DNA from: Fomes fomentarius
Lineage: Eukaryota > Basidiomycota > Agaricomycetes > Polyporales > Polyporaceae
DNA length: 64,000 bases
NCBI GenBank assembly: GCA_022606135.1
Contig: JABYQN010000001.1
Location: forward strand, 2,294,001-2,358,000
Direction of reading: 5' to 3'
Of the stretch, positions 49,140 through 62,068 are shown piece by piece. The position numbers and the translations under genes were made by a program. The number at the start of each line of letters is the position of its first letter. Within the stretch, counting starts at the first letter, position 1. The notes beneath the pieces are model-generated. The model was not told where the DNA came from and did not search any database. It worked only from the letters and a program-made list of their open reading frames with translations.

Positions 49140-50297
49140 TATGCTTGTTGAGCATCTTGTGACACATCTTGGGTATCACTTATCTCTCTACTTGTGGGAC
49201 TTGGCCAAGCCACTACACTTGGGCCAAGAGATGGACCTAGCTTGGGCAGGTACACTGCCGCACAAAGTGCAGTTGGAATCCACGCGGAGAGGCGAACCAG
49301 TGGTATCCACTATGAGCATCACCTGGAATCCCCAGTGCGATCCACCCGGAATCCATCAGTACGGCAAATTAGTGGAATCCACATGCCGCGGCATCTGGAT
49401 TCCAGTAGCCACATCATAGCACCTGGATTCCACCAGTACGACCAGTGGATCCATCACGGTGGTAAGACTTGTATAAATTTTCAGGCTCACCGCTCAGTGA
49501 CCCCAGCGTGTCTTAGTCTAAGACCTTGAGCGCTCAACCTGCCGTTCGTTCACCTCGACTGCCATCTCGATATTTGAGACCCTCGCTGCTTCAGCCTTCC
49601 ATCTCATCTGCCTACGCTGACCGACAATTCTGTGGCCAATCAAGTCTCCTCATCAAGTACAAAATGCAGGGATGCACAATCGGATTGGCAGGTTCAAGGA
49701 GGTGTGGTACACTGTTGGCGGCTGGCCAATGTGACCGGTGAGCTCGTCTACTGTTACTTCAGCCCGATGCCGACTGTTTGAGTTCGACAACAATCATGAG
49801 TTGTGCATCCACCCAATGTGCACATGTATATGGCGACACCTAAAATCGTTTGCCATGCTGGCAACTATGCTTTCATAGTCTTCGTAGAAGTTTGTACTAC
49901 CATGACCATTTGTGGCTCAATCATCGTGTATGGCTGTATGTTAATAATGATATCTAATTCGCGTTGGGTACATATGAGACCAACTAGCATGGAACATGCC
50001 ACGTATACTACCAGGCGATGCCAGTGCCCCACCCGATTGCCTGGGCAAACCTCTCAACATGTCCACTGGTCATCTCATGGGAGTCCACCAGTCGTACCAG
50101 TGGAATCCACTAGTGTGCCGGACTAGTGGATTCCACATGGCGTTACCGCGGAATCCACCGGGCGGGTGGACCGGTGGAATCCACTGGTAATCTGTGCGGC
50201 AGTGTAGATGTACTTGTCTCCAAGTAAGTGAACTTATGCTACTTATTGTACTTAGACTACTTGGCCAAGTAGGCCAAGTAGGAATGACACATTCAAG
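49140..50297. repeat. Possible older inverted-repeat element hosting the TA-flanked element
   Basis: Both flanks of the inner element carry ACTTGG-rich sequence in opposite orientation (left ACTTGGCCAAGCC and CACTTGGGCCAAG; right, on the other strand, CCTACTTGGCCTACTTGG). The right side read backwards resembles the ends of the 37593-38516 element (AATG-TCAT then CTTGG and CTACTTGG). This suggests a diverged relative into which the inner element jumped. The borders are approximate. Confidence 0.4.
49253..50204. mobile_element. TA-flanked MITE-like element with palindrome clusters
   Basis: The 12 bp termini CACTGCCGCACA (49253-49264) and TGTGCGGCAGTG (50193-50204) are exact inverted repeats, each bordered by TA, as expected for a Tc1/mariner-type TA duplication. 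Within about 200 bp of each end lie repeated copies of the odd palindrome GTGGAWTCCAC and near variants: exact at 49372-49382, 50100-50110, 50126-50136 and 50174-50184, with near copies such as 49273-49283, 49300-49310 and 49423-49433. The middle has a small Cys-containing frame (around 49526-49741, ending CGTLLAAGQCDR) but nothing like a transposase. At 952 bp it is non-autonomous. Confidence 0.75.
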
Positions 50298-50925
50298 ATG
50301 CGGTCAGTGCCCCATTAGCATGCTTCGTGACAATTCAGTATGTGTTACATGATACATCTGCTTCCAACGATCAGCGGGGTCAGCGGCCATTCACCTAGGC
50401 GGCGCACCATAAATATTAGTTCACATAGGCTGGGTGCTTGCTGTCTTCTGAACCTTGATTGTTATCGGGCCCATGGTAAGCATGAAGGACCATAGTATCC
50501 ACTATACCTCAAGGCCTTAAGCGCCAAGAATCGACATGGAAGTTGAGTTTGAGCTTTAGTCAGTGACGCCTATGCTACGGGCCAAAGTAGCACATTGCAT
50601 TTTGCCATCTGTAGAGCGTTGGATAGGTGAGTTTTCCCGGGCCGCATACTCATAGAGTAGTCAAGGAGAATGGACTTGGTCGACCGGGTCAACTAGTGCC
50701 TATCAGAGACAGGACAGAACGCACGAATGGCTAGCCGCTTCCAGAGCGCGAACTCACGATTGAATAGACGCTGGTAAGAGCTGTGCGCCAAGGATCGGTC
50801 CGCAGCGTATGAGAACGACAGCTGCAGACTATTCCAGGACTATTCCAATCTTCCTCCTTTCCTTCGCCCACCAGCACCTTCCTTCGCCACCCTCGCCGCC
50901 GCAGAGGCACCATTCGTCGCTCAAG
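50298..50925. other. Promoter-side spacer of the GT15 gene
   Basis: The 628 bp contain the upstream region of the mannosyltransferase gene, with a pyrimidine-rich leader at 50850-50920. No other gene is seen. Confidence 0.45.
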
Positions 50926-52722
50926 ATGATGACGCCTATGCGATACGTGATCTTGGTGCTGGTCATCATAGTGAGTCGCCCTCAGCGCCATCCCCGCGAG
51001 ACCCTAGACTGACAGCGACACGTAGATCAGTTTGCACTTCATACTCTCCTTCTCCCATGAGGAGTACGGTCGCGCAACCTCCATATCCCATCTCTCTGAG
51101 CAGATCATTGGCTCTAAAGGACATCCGCCATACCAGGAAGGCGTTCCAGAAGACCGTTATGTTACCTCTCCGCCCCCCATACAGACTCGCAAGGCCAACG
51201 CTACTTTTGTATTCCTGGCGCGTAACGGAGATCTTCCTGGAGTAGTAGTCAGCATGAAGCAAGTAGGCAAGTGGTGATTCTTGACGCTACGTACGCTTCG
51301 GTGTAACCTCCGCTTCTGCAGAGGACCGTTTCAACAAGGAGTTCCAATACCCGTACGTCTTCCTCAACGAGGAACCCTTCTCCGATGAGTTCAAGGAGTA
51401 CGTTTTCTGCACAACGCTCTACCAGGATCGTCACTCATTCCATCCCTAGGCGCGTGCAGACGCTTACTGACTCGAAGATTGAGTTCGGTTTGATCCCGAA
51501 CGCGGACTGGGTCCAGCCGTCTTGGATTGATGAAGATCGTGCAACTGAGTCTCGGAAAGACATGGAAGCGCACAATGTCATCTATGGAGGTAGGTTGCTT
51601 GAGTGTACGTTAGGTTTCGTATTGATGGTGAGGATAGGCAGTGTTCCCTACCGCAACATGTGCAGGTTCAACTCCGGCGTGAGTGTCATCACGAGGAGCA
51701 TTGTGTCCCTCCATTAGATGCTTACTACTGGGTAGTTCTTCTACAGGCACGCCCTACTCCAGCAGTACAAGTACTATTGGCGTGTTGAGTACGTGTCAGT
51801 TGCCTTGATGCACGGTTCACGTTCTCACAGTTATCAGGCCTGATGTCACGTTCTTCTGCGACTTGCACTACGATGTATGTATATACGAAGGGCCATCGGA
51901 TAGGCTCAGCTGACGTCCCTTTGCAGCCTCTCCTCTTCATGCAAGAGGAGAAGAAGGTCTACGGTTTCACCGTCTCCCTGTATGAGTATCCCGCAACCAT
52001 CCCGACCCTCTGGAACACGGTGAAAGGTACGTGATCTCACTTCACAGGTTGCGGAGGTCTCACACGGCGTATTCGGGTAGAATTCATCAACAAAAACCCT
52101 GACCTCGTTGAGCCTGACAACGCGATGCGTTTTATCTCCGATGACGGAGGGGAGACGTACAACAATTGCCATTGTACGACCTTTCTCACCCCCATGTCAT
52201 GGGCCCTGCTGACCGGTCGATATCGCAGTCTGGAGCAACTTCGAGATTGGTGACCTGGACTTCTGGAGAGACGAAGCGTACTCCAAGTTCTTCGACTTCC
52301 TCGATGAGAAGGGCGGCTTCTACTACGAGGTGCGTGTCGCGCGTCTTTGCGATTTGCCGTTGTCTGTTACAGTTGTCTAACAAAACACCACACAGCGATG
52401 GGGTGATGCGCCCGTCCACAGCATCGGCGCTGCGCTGTTCGCGAAGAAGGAACAAATTCACTTCTTCAACGACATCGGTAGGGGAATAGCAAACATGATT
52501 CGTGTCCGTCTTATTGAAGGTGATCTCGCAGGCTACCGGCACAACCCATTCCAGCACTGCCCACAGGGCGAGGCGCACAAGAAAGGCAAGTGCTGGTGTA
52601 ATCCCAAGGAGAACTTCGGTACGTATCTCCATTCATACACTTTCTTCCCGCTGATCTGTTCCCTCTCTGTAGACTACGAGTGGTATAGCTGTCTTAAGCG
52701 TTACGACGCTCTTTTCACTTAA
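50926..52722 (+). CDS. GT15 alpha-1,2-mannosyltransferase (Kre2/Ktr family)
   Basis: Golgi type II enzyme that adds alpha-1,2-mannose to N- and O-glycans using GDP-mannose. The start ATG at 50926 gives [20 protein letters not shown], a signal-anchor helix. A short stem follows, then the GT15 domain spread over about ten short exons to TAA at 52720-52722. Hallmark segments in order: [59 protein letters not shown] (with metal-binding acidic E-P-D), [37 protein letters not shown] (carrying the family's catalytic Glu), [17 protein letters not shown] and the Cys-rich [11 protein letters not shown]. The domain is complete and unbroken. I do not assign a specific paralogue (KRE2, KTR1 and so on). 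Confidence 0.92.
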
Positions 52723-52952
52723 GAATCGACATACGGCTCAGATAATCTTGTATCCCCACTGTCTTGCTATTTATTATCTGTCCTTGCTCGGCGCTTCTGT
52801 CGCGACTCCTCACAACCAATGGTTCCGGAGAAGAGGCTGAGTCGTAGCCACCGTAAAGTGTCAGGCATAGCGATTGCTGTCACCACAGTAGAGACAGGGT
52901 GGCAGACCATATTACGTACGAACAACAGCAACAGTGGCGTCATGGCGGTCGA

Positions 52953-55900
52953 TCATAGAATGGACTGTGAATAGTATTGATACTAGACGACATTCGTTAG
53001 CACTTGTCATTTGCAGGAACGAGGGAAGGGTCTGAAGACGTACCGAATCGTACAGTCGGGTCCAGTTCGAACCAAGCGATGTGTCGATGAGACGTTCCAC
53101 GTGCTCCTCCACCGCAGCCTGAGTAAGGCCTTGCTGGAATCGATCGCGCAGCTGCTGGGCGGTCTGGTCGCCAAAGGCAGCAAAGCATGGGAGGGACGAG
53201 TCCTTCTGCATCAATTCTACAAGAGCTATGGACACGACACGTGTGAGCAATGCACGCAACAAATATACATATATACTCACTGACGATCCGGTCGCAATGC
53301 TTCCGACACGCATCGAAGCCCTCCTTGAACAACTTGCGGAACTCGCGGAACGCAGGGCTGTCAAGCCCGGCGAGGACCTCGATGTACTCGAGCGGCAGCT
53401 TGAACGGCGCGGCCTCGAACCCAATGTTTCCGGGAGAGTTCGAGAGCATGAACCCGAAGTCGATGTGGATGAGGTGGCCGTCGCGGTCGAGGAGAATGTT
53501 GCCATTGTGCCTGTCCTTGATCTGCAGAAGGTATGTGACGAGCGAGTAGCCCGCGAGCGACTTTGCGAAGTTGCGCTGTGCGCGGGCGAACTTGGCCGAG
53601 GCCGGGTCGCCATAGGTCTTTGGATTCGGATGACATTAGCGTGGGCACAGACGGCGCAAGACAAGAGAAAAGACAGAACGCACATTCTTAAAATGGTCGA
53701 GGAGGGTGACATGCCCGAAGTTGCCCTCAGCTATTCTGCGCGCGTACTCGGCTTTCTTGATCGAGTGTATTGACACGGCGTCTGTGATCGTTTCTACAAG
53801 ACCGGAGGAGTTGCCTGTGATCAATATTCGGAAGCTACATGGGGTATAATTCAAGCGGAGCACAAGACGAACACGAAGTCGCACGTACTATCGCACCCAG
53901 CATTGACAATTCTCATCCTTGAAGATTTTGTCGAACTCCTGGATGAGCTGCACGGCGAGCTGTTCCTGTCGTAGATCACCGCCAGTCTTAACGATGACTG
54001 AGACGCAATCCCAATTGGCTGTCATGTATGCGTCTAGTACCACTATCGAGCTCGATGTAGTGCGACATACCTAGATGTCCATAGGGTGACGCCTGACGTA
54101 CACGAGCCTTAGGGGACACACTCAGTACACATCCACACGGACCGATGTGACAGATCCTACCTTCTTGGCTGCCCAGGACTCGCTGAACACCACTGCAGAT
54201 GGGTCTGCTTTACTCAATTCCCTCCTGATGATGCCCTCGTCTTCTGCAGTCTTCATGTCGCTGATGCCAGGAGTTATTTTCAACGAGCCCTCGTTGACCC
54301 CATTCTCCCGCATACGAGCCATCCGCTCCTCCTCGAGCGCAAGCATCTCCTCCATGATCCTATCACGGATCGCGGCAGCCTCGGAAGCCTGCAGCTTGAG
54401 ACGCATGGGCATGGCTGCCGTGGACGCTCCAGGCTCACCGCCACCCGCTGGAGTAGCTGGTTGTCCGTTCGCCGACGAACCCGTAAGCCAACTCGTGCCA
54501 GGAAGCCAACGGAGGGATGCCCCCAGCACAGAGGAATCTGCTGACGGAAGCGGCACTCCAGGTACTGGCGCGAAAGACTCTCGAACCAAGTTCGCATTTA
54601 GTTGCGTGAGCATGACTGCAGCTGTACGCATCCGTTCGGAATACTCGTCCAGAGAAAGCACGCGTACTGGTGGCGGGTTCTGCTGTCGAGCAGGAGTATT
54701 TAGGTCGTTTGAGGGGAAGTATGAAGCGCGGGATGGTGGGATACTGGAATTGAGGGCGGGTGTGCGATCCGTGGAAGGGTCAGGTTTGTCGAGGAATGGT
54801 GTGTGGGGGGTGGAAGATGCTCGTGACCAAGTGACCATATCTAACTCCTTGTTCTTCGGGGGAGGGGGAAGAACGATAGAGTCTGATAGATCGAGATTAT
54901 TTGCCTTAAGTGAACTCTCCTCACCATAGAGCTGTTCGACGAGGTCGACCTCTTCCTCCTCTAGTTCGGATGGAGATATTGCGGTGGGAGATATTGCAGG
55001 AGGACCAGAAGAGACTTCCTGTGTTTCACCGGCGTCGGTACCAAGCGCGACTTCTGAACTGTTGACGTGATCGAGAATGACTATAGTTGGTTTCGATTGC
55101 GAGTACTCGCTCCGAGCGAAGGAGACAAGATCTTTAGAGGTGCCCTTCGACTCGTTTTCCTTCACGACAATTTTCTTGAGTATCTCTTTGTTGCTGCGCT
55201 TGCTAGGGTCGAAGTCAAGGTCGTTGTGGAGTATCTCAATGAGGAGCAAGTACGGCGCACGTTCCGCCGAGTTGAGCACCACACTCTCCCCTGGAGGTAT
55301 TCGAACAATGCGATGATGTGGCTGTGGAATACCTTGTGCAGATTGAGGAATGTCGGACGATGTGCACCACATTGGCATGCAGATCTTACAAACCCGGCTT
55401 GAGTCTCATTTTCAGCGTTCATAAAATGAGAACCAACCTCAGCGGGCAGCATGTGATTGAGTCCAGTCAACTCAGCTCGAAGAGCGCTCACACGAGCCGG
55501 TTTGGGCACCACCAAGAGTTTGTTGCAAATATTCTCCAAGGCCAGTATGAATTGTACCTGCATAGAAGTCGAACAAACATCTACACGATGTATACAATTA
55601 ACGCACCTCTGAACGACAGTAATGACCACGCAGAAGATGCATTTGCGACACGAAGTCGTATTTTTGCAGTAACAGATCTGCAGTAGGGAGACTGTTTGGC
55701 CGATACGGATGTCGAGAAGCGAATGAAGGGGTGGACTGGAAGGGAGAAGCAGCTGCAGCTGATCGAGAGGAAGATGCTTCCTCCTGACCAAATGGATCCT
55801 CGGACAACCTTGACTTCCGGATGTCACGAAGATGTAGTGGGAGAGCTGGGCTAGTTTGCGCCGCGATTGTCTGCCTCCTAGACATCCGCCCTGGAATTGC

Positions 55901-56754
55901 AGATGGCGCCTGAGACGAATTATCGCTCTCCGTACGCTCCCTCGCCTGTAGTTCGCTATTGAGGGCTGGCGAACCAAGAGATTCGTCGTCGTCTCCATAG
56001 CTATCGACTGTAGAGCCCAACGAGACGGACCGCACCATGGCGCTATCATCATCCTGGCGCTCTATGCTCTTGATATCGTGGCCTTGTTCATCCACCCGAC
56101 CTTGTTCGATCGCAACCGGACCCATAATCTGAGTCAAGTCGGGCATACCAGGGACACCTGCCCATACCATGCCGACGCCAACCAAAGCTGGCTGAACATG
56201 AGGCCTTACCTTTTTACGGGAGGGCCCGAGCAAGGTGGATAAAGTGAGGGAGGAGTAAGGGACCGAGGGGAGGTCGCCGAATATAATCTCATGGCACTCG
56301 TGCAAGATTCGTTGACAGATGAGGAATGAGGCCGAGTTCGGGTGTTGTTGGGAGAGGTCTTTCAGGTAGGCTTGCATGTACCACAGAGTCTGCACTCCTT
56401 AGAATAGAGTATGAGTTTGAATCAGGGCTTCACGTACCAGCATAGCGATATGGGTAGATTTATGAGCAATCTCTACCACGAAGCTCTCCAGAGCCTTAGA
56501 CTGGGACGGTCTGGTAACGAGTAGATGACTGTTTTTATTCATGTATCAACTATCCTTGCGCAAACAATTCATGATGCTCACCATACAAAGCCCCATACTT
56601 CCCGCAGCTCCTGGGTGTCCAATCCTTTGAGCCGTCTGGTCAAGTAGTATGTAATGCCTATGTTGTCTGCATATATCGTGAGGTATTGAAGGGCGACATG
56701 TACCGAAAAGAAGGAGGGAGAGAGAAATAGACGGAGGAGGAGGGCATGCGACAT
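52953..56754 (-). CDS. PIK1: Phosphatidylinositol 4-kinase, Pik1/PI4K-beta type
   Basis: Makes PI4P, mainly at the trans-Golgi, driving secretion. The likely start is ATG 56754 (MSHALLLRLFLSPSFF). The N-terminal lipid-kinase-unique helical region includes YADNIGITYYLTRRLK and ALESFVVEIAHKS. A Ser-rich, probably disordered linker follows (RERTESDNSSQAPS). The catalytic domain is in the C-terminal third: RVRQASPYGHL, NWDCVSVIVKTGGDLRQEQL, SGLVETITDAVSIHSIKK, the catalytic loop LLQIKDRHNGNILLDRDG and the metal-binding HIDFGFMLSNSPGNIGFE. The last intron places an eleven-residue exon (YQYYSQSIL after LYDS) before TGA 52953-52955, matching the conserved LYDxFQ...I end of the family. Exons are numerous and not all borders were fixed. 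An upstream ATG at 56963 opens a different frame. It lies head to head with TRS120. Confidence 0.93.
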
Positions 56755-57065
56755 GAGGTGGGGATGGGAGAGAGGTTGACGGCCCCCGACAGCAAAGCCC
56801 GAGCGAGGTACTCGGACTCCAGGGCAGATGCAGGCGGCCACACCGCGTCGAGGAATCTCAGCCGGCTGCCATCAGGGTCGCGCCGACGCGTCAGGCGCCT
56901 CCACTCCTCCTCCTGCCGGGTCAAACTCACAGACGGACCCATCACGCTCTGCTTCACGACCACGCACGTATTCTATGCTCTAACGGCCTCTCTGGAGCGG
57001 CGAACTACAACCATTGTCGATACCTCTCAACGCATACCCCTTGTCGCGACCTAGGCTCGCACTGC
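56755..57065. promoter_or_regulatory. Divergent promoter shared by PIK1 and TRS120
   Basis: The start codons are only 311 bp apart on opposite strands. Both leaders and both promoters must lie here, which makes co-regulation plausible. No known binding site is assigned. Confidence 0.6.
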
Positions 57066-60000
57066 ATGGAATCATTTGTCTATGGCTCTCTCGCACAGAT
57101 CCGGGTTCTTCTCTTGCCTGTCGGCAACATTCGTCGTGCAACGTTTGAGAGATGGGCCCAGGATATCCGGAGTTTTGACACTATTCGGCTTGGGGACATA
57201 ACCACCGACGTCAAGGACGAGAGATGTAAGTAAGAATATACCTACCATCATGCGTCTGGCTCAACGAACTCTCGTGTAGCTCGTTTCGTACCTAACCATC
57301 AACTTGCGAGCGGATACTTGCACCTCAACTACCCATCACATCCCCCTCCGGACTCTCATGCTCCTCTCACCCTCCTTCGCATATCGGACTTCCCACTGGC
57401 CATAGTCGGGGTTGCATCGTGTGGTCCGAACGACTCACTTGACACTATAACGGCTCAGTTCCAGATGTCACTGCATGAGGTATTCCCGGCGTCGTCCATC
57501 TTTCCTCTCGCGAGCAACTGCTTCGTCTTCGAGGAGAGCGATAGCACCACCAACATCAACCTAGGTGACAATTTCCCTGGTCTGGTAGTGATCCCCAGTG
57601 TCATGGGTCACAAGAAGACACACATCGGGACTCTCCTTGCGAACCTCTGCTCGAAAGTGCTTGTTGAGCTGGGTGCTGTGGTTCGTGTAGCTTGCATCAG
57701 TGAGCGAGATACAGTCTCATACTTACGTATAGGCACAAACTTTGGAAAATCCCTTGGGCAACGAATATCTCAATGCCACTCTCTTTCCCAGCCTCCCACC
57801 GTCTTCTGAGCTTCCTAGGTCGCTTGATGACGAGCCACGCAGGGAGTCATTGCCCCTTCTCCCATCTCACAACAGCCAGCCCGACATGAATGGTCCACTT
57901 CGCGCAAAGTCGCCTTTAGGTTTCAAAAGAACTCCAACCATGGGCCCCGGATTGCTCCCCACTCGCCATTCTAGTTTACCTCCTAGTCCTGCTCCTACGA
58001 AGAAACGGCCGACAACAATTGGTGTAGCATCCTCTCACGGTCGATTCTTCAAGGTCCTGGCCGACTTCTTCCTCCTGGCAGGACGACTAGAGGAAGCATC
58101 TATATGGTGCGTAGATAGTGAACATTGTCGACAGCATCTTCACGAAGTCCTGTCTCAGGTACAACGAGGCGATCGTACTCTTCAAATCGTCTCAAGAGGT
58201 CGCGTGGCACGCATCAGCTCTGGAGGGTCTTGCCACCATCCCTATAGTTGAAGCATGGTCTTCAACTAATGGCATTGTTCGTGCATACAGAGAACTTAGC
58301 TATCTTTTTGAGCTGACCTGGTATGGCGCAGAACGGCTCCGTGAGCGACAAGGACCCATGGACGGATGTAGCAGACAAACTCACGCAAGCATCCGGGCTA
58401 TACCAACGAGCTGTGCCTGCATCAGAACCGGAGGCCACTCTTTCTCTTCTCGCATATCTTTATTGCTCTTCAGTCTTACGTCACAGTACTCTGCTCTATT
58501 CTGTCTGGTCCTCCAAGGGCTGGGGTCCCCTTGCTTTCACGGCCATGCTCCAACCCGGTCCATCCCCTTTCCTCCCTGCAACACTATCCAATAATGCAAG
58601 TTCCTCATTTAGCTCCGGCCCCAGGAACACATATGCAGCCCTGGAACGTCTGACGTCTATCACGGGCATTACCAGAGCTCAAATCGCCGCATCACTATCT
58701 CAGGCGCATGGTCCATGGCTGTCACATCTTGACTCTCGAGAACGAATCCGCATACTTCAGTATATCGCGGCTATGTTCAGTGCTTTGGGTCATGTACGAA
58801 AGGAGGCGTATGTATTGCGGGAAGTATTGGCCTGCGTCATGGACTTGATCGTATCCGGACGCGACGAGACCGGCAGCGGTAGTGCGCGTGTCCTCAGCGC
58901 CGGCCTCGGAAACCGCAACAACCCCCTCAATGTAACCACGGCGCAAGGGACTGTAGGCATCAGGGAGAACGAACGCACAGAAGGTAACGAGAGCATACTG
59001 CAGATCGTGAAGCACGTATGCAGGGTCCATGGTGTCGACCTCGAGGCTGTCAAACTACTTGTATCCCATGCATCCAATCGGGAAAGCGTCTCATCCCAGA
59101 GCGCGGACGACCCTGACGAAGAGCAGAACCTTCAATCGCTTCGGGAGCCGTTTGGTTGGCCTGAGCTTCAAGTTGATATTATCCGAGAGGCCATCTCGGT
59201 CGCCGAGTTGCTCCCTGGTGGGTCTCCCCAGGTCTTCGGTTTATCACAAACACTGACGAAATATAGATTATGCTGCTGTGGCACAATTCGCACTATCGGC
59301 GTTGAAGCTGTTGCACCCTGTCATGACGTCCAGAGACCAGCTCACCATGTATGCCGACGCTAGCAAGGCACTGCATACGGCCAAACGTAGAGGTGACACG
59401 CGTGCTGTCGACTATTGGTCCGGCCAGCCGATCACTGGCATTGCGGTCCTCCCGTACGACCATTTTGGCATTTTGAACTTCGAATATCTGCTCACGTACC
59501 CTTTAGCCTGCCGTTAGTTAGGCTGCCTATCGAGAAGCCCATTTCTCTGTTGTCTCAAGGCTCTACTGCCACTGATTCAATCATCGCTGGCGTCCGAGAT
59601 CCATTCCTATATAACCCACGGAAAGCGGCGCAAGGGCAGGTTGGTGAATTTGTTCTCTGATATTTGAACTGCGCAAATTGACACCAATGTCGCTCTAGGC
59701 CAAGACCGTGCTGGTCCAGAATGAGCCGTTCGACCTAGTTGTCACATTGAGGAATCCTTACGTGTTCAACCTCGAACTACAAAGCTTGCAGCTCAGGTGT
59801 GTAGCTTAATATTGAGTGCGAGCTCTTCTGATGATAGGCACGCAGTACCTCGGGAGCAGCATTCGTTTCGAAGGCTATCCCCGTGGTCGTTCCCGCAAAT
59901 TCGTTCCACCCGGTGACTATCGCCGGCAGGGCCACGGAATCCGGAACACTTACGATCCGCGGTTGTATCGTGCAAGCACCAGGGGGAGCCTCGCGTGAGT

Positions 60001-61878
60001 TTATCTTGCCCCTTGCCACTGATGAGGAGGAAGAGCGCAGGTCGCGAAGACGAAGTGCGATCGAGTGCGAGACTGGGAGGTCGAAGCACTCTGGCCTCAA
60101 CTCACGACCATGGGAGAAGTCAAGCAATCGAGGTAGCACACAGGCAGCGACCGGTTCGTCGACGAAGAGGACCATTCGCTTCATCGAATGTTCCGTCGTC
60201 CCTGAGCAACCTCTGCTACGAATCCGCCGAACCTCGTTAACTCACGGTGCAGTCATGCTCTATAATGGCGAGATGTTAGTATACCAGCACCTCCATGATT
60301 GTTGTAGAGCTAACACTGAACCTCAGGTCCACTATCCGTATCACACTGGAGAACGTCTCGACACTCCCTATCGACCTCTTACACTTGACATTCGATGACT
60401 CCACGATCGCGCCTGCCCAGCAAGCTCTCGCGGAAGGCGAACTCTCAGTATTCGAAACTTACGAGACAGAGTACGACCTCGTACATCGACCAGTATTCAC
60501 ATGGGACAGTACTCGCGAGCCACAAGCGATCGGTGCAGGGCAGAAGAGGGTGATCACGGTCAATTGCTTTGGCAAGGTTGGCTGGTTCGTATTCTCACCC
60601 CGTACCTACGTCTGTCGATGTTGACTCGCATACCAGCACAAGCGGCGCGATACACGTCTCGTACTCCTACGTTCGGCGACCACAAGAGACGCTGGGAGAA
60701 CCGCCTGAAGTGTTCCACACTCGACAATTGTCCTACCCCGTCCTAGTCACCGTCTACCATATGCTGGAATGCCATGCTATGGACATCTTGTCGTACACCG
60801 GAGCGACGACGACGTTGCCTCCAGACACCGAGGATGTGAAGGCTCGTAAAACATTACTGCATGTCGGCGATATCGCGGAGTGGTGTATCTTCTCGATAGA
60901 GGTGCGAAATACCTACGGCCTTCCGTTCGAGGTTACGTTTGAAAGAAACCAAGAAGGTCGGTGGAATATTGTATGCAGGTCAATATCTCCTAACCCTTGC
61001 ACAGGTGCCGAACATGCCTCCATCACTACCCTAGTTCCTCCTGGGTCCACCTCCCGGTATGTCAATGCGCGAGTGACCTTATAGTGTACACATCCTGACG
61101 CATAATCGTTCGTAGCATTGTCTTGCCCATCAAGAAGCTTTCCCTCTCAGAAGAGCATATCTCGCAGCCACTACCTATGCTTTCAGATCGACAATACGTA
61201 GTTTCATCATCCAAGTTATCCGCGGAAGAGGAACGCTCGCAGCGAGAGTTGTTCTGGTACAGAGAGGAGCTCTTCAAGACTGTACATGGACGATGGCGTG
61301 AGGTGAGTGCAACGCACTTGTGAGAGCTATTCTAGACTGACGCGAGAGGTCAGAACGGAGGCACAAGAGCAGGTGACCTCTCTCTACGACAGCAACGCAT
61401 GACACTTCCAATGCTAGAAGCACTGCGCGTCGAGACTGCGCGAGTGCGAATGTCTTTGATTCGGTACGATGAAGAAGGAAACGAACAACCAGTCCCAGTT
61501 GATCCAGCAAAGACGAAATTCTTGCCACCACCAAACGAATTCATTTATCTGCGGACCTCCATCACTAACCTCTCACGTAAGGCTCTATTGCTCGATGCAC
61601 TCACTAGTCATAATCTGAATGTGGCATGTGTTGCAGCGTCCGATCTCGTGCTTACGCTCAACCTTGATCTGGAGCCGCCTGAACACGTCGTAAGTCAAGG
61701 CGAGCTGGTTGACATTGCTGTCGGGCGCTTGGCCAAGGGCAAGACTCAGGAGGTAGAAACTCCTCTCGCGTTCATCGCGTGCGGTCGTTTCGACTTCTCC
61801 GCGGAGGTATGGGCTCTTGGTAGCACTGCTCCCGTTGGGCATGGGAAGATGCGCATAGACGTGTCTGGCGGCTCTTAG
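57066..61878 (+). CDS. TRS120: TRAPPII complex subunit Trs120 (TRAPPC9-like)
   Basis: Large subunit specific to TRAPPII, the exchange factor for Ypt31/32 (Rab11) at the late Golgi. Start ATG 57066 gives MESFVYGSLAQIRVLLLPVGNI, the family N-terminus. The chain continues through several exons: SGYLHLNYPSHPP, SLHEVFPASSIFPLASNCFV, HIGTLLANLCSKVLVELGA, a low-complexity linker (RHSSLPPSPAPTKKR), the helical middle ADFFLLAGRLEEASIWYNEA and SALEGLATIPIVEAW, then ERIRILQYIAAMFSALGHVRKE. The C-terminal half has the beta-rich immunoglobulin-like segments expected in Trs120 (LVVTLRNPYVFNLELQSLQL, STIRITLENVSTLPIDLLHL). The stop is TAG 61876-61878. The order and motifs match; not all exon borders were fixed. 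Confidence 0.9.
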
Positions 61879-62068
61879 GAGCAGTGTCTTCTGCTAGTAC
61901 TAAGTACTGACGACTTATTTATTCACGACATTCATACTTTCCCTTTTTTGACAAGTGCAGGTGCAATGGATATCAGGACAGATAATAGTACGATAGTGTA
62001 CAACGGCCTCGGCGAGGTGTAGCATAGTAATTGTCCAGTCTCCCGTTGCAGCTTAGACTGTTCATAGT

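Noticed and set aside
49526..49741. Small Cys-containing frame inside the TA-flanked element as a gene
   Set aside because: 71 codons, no domain, and the first codon is not ATG. Kept only as a note in the element entry.
56658..56963. Upstream ATG at 56963 as PIK1 start
   Set aside because: It opens a different frame from LLLRLFLSPSFFSVH. Joining them would need an unsupported splice, so ATG 56754 is preferred.
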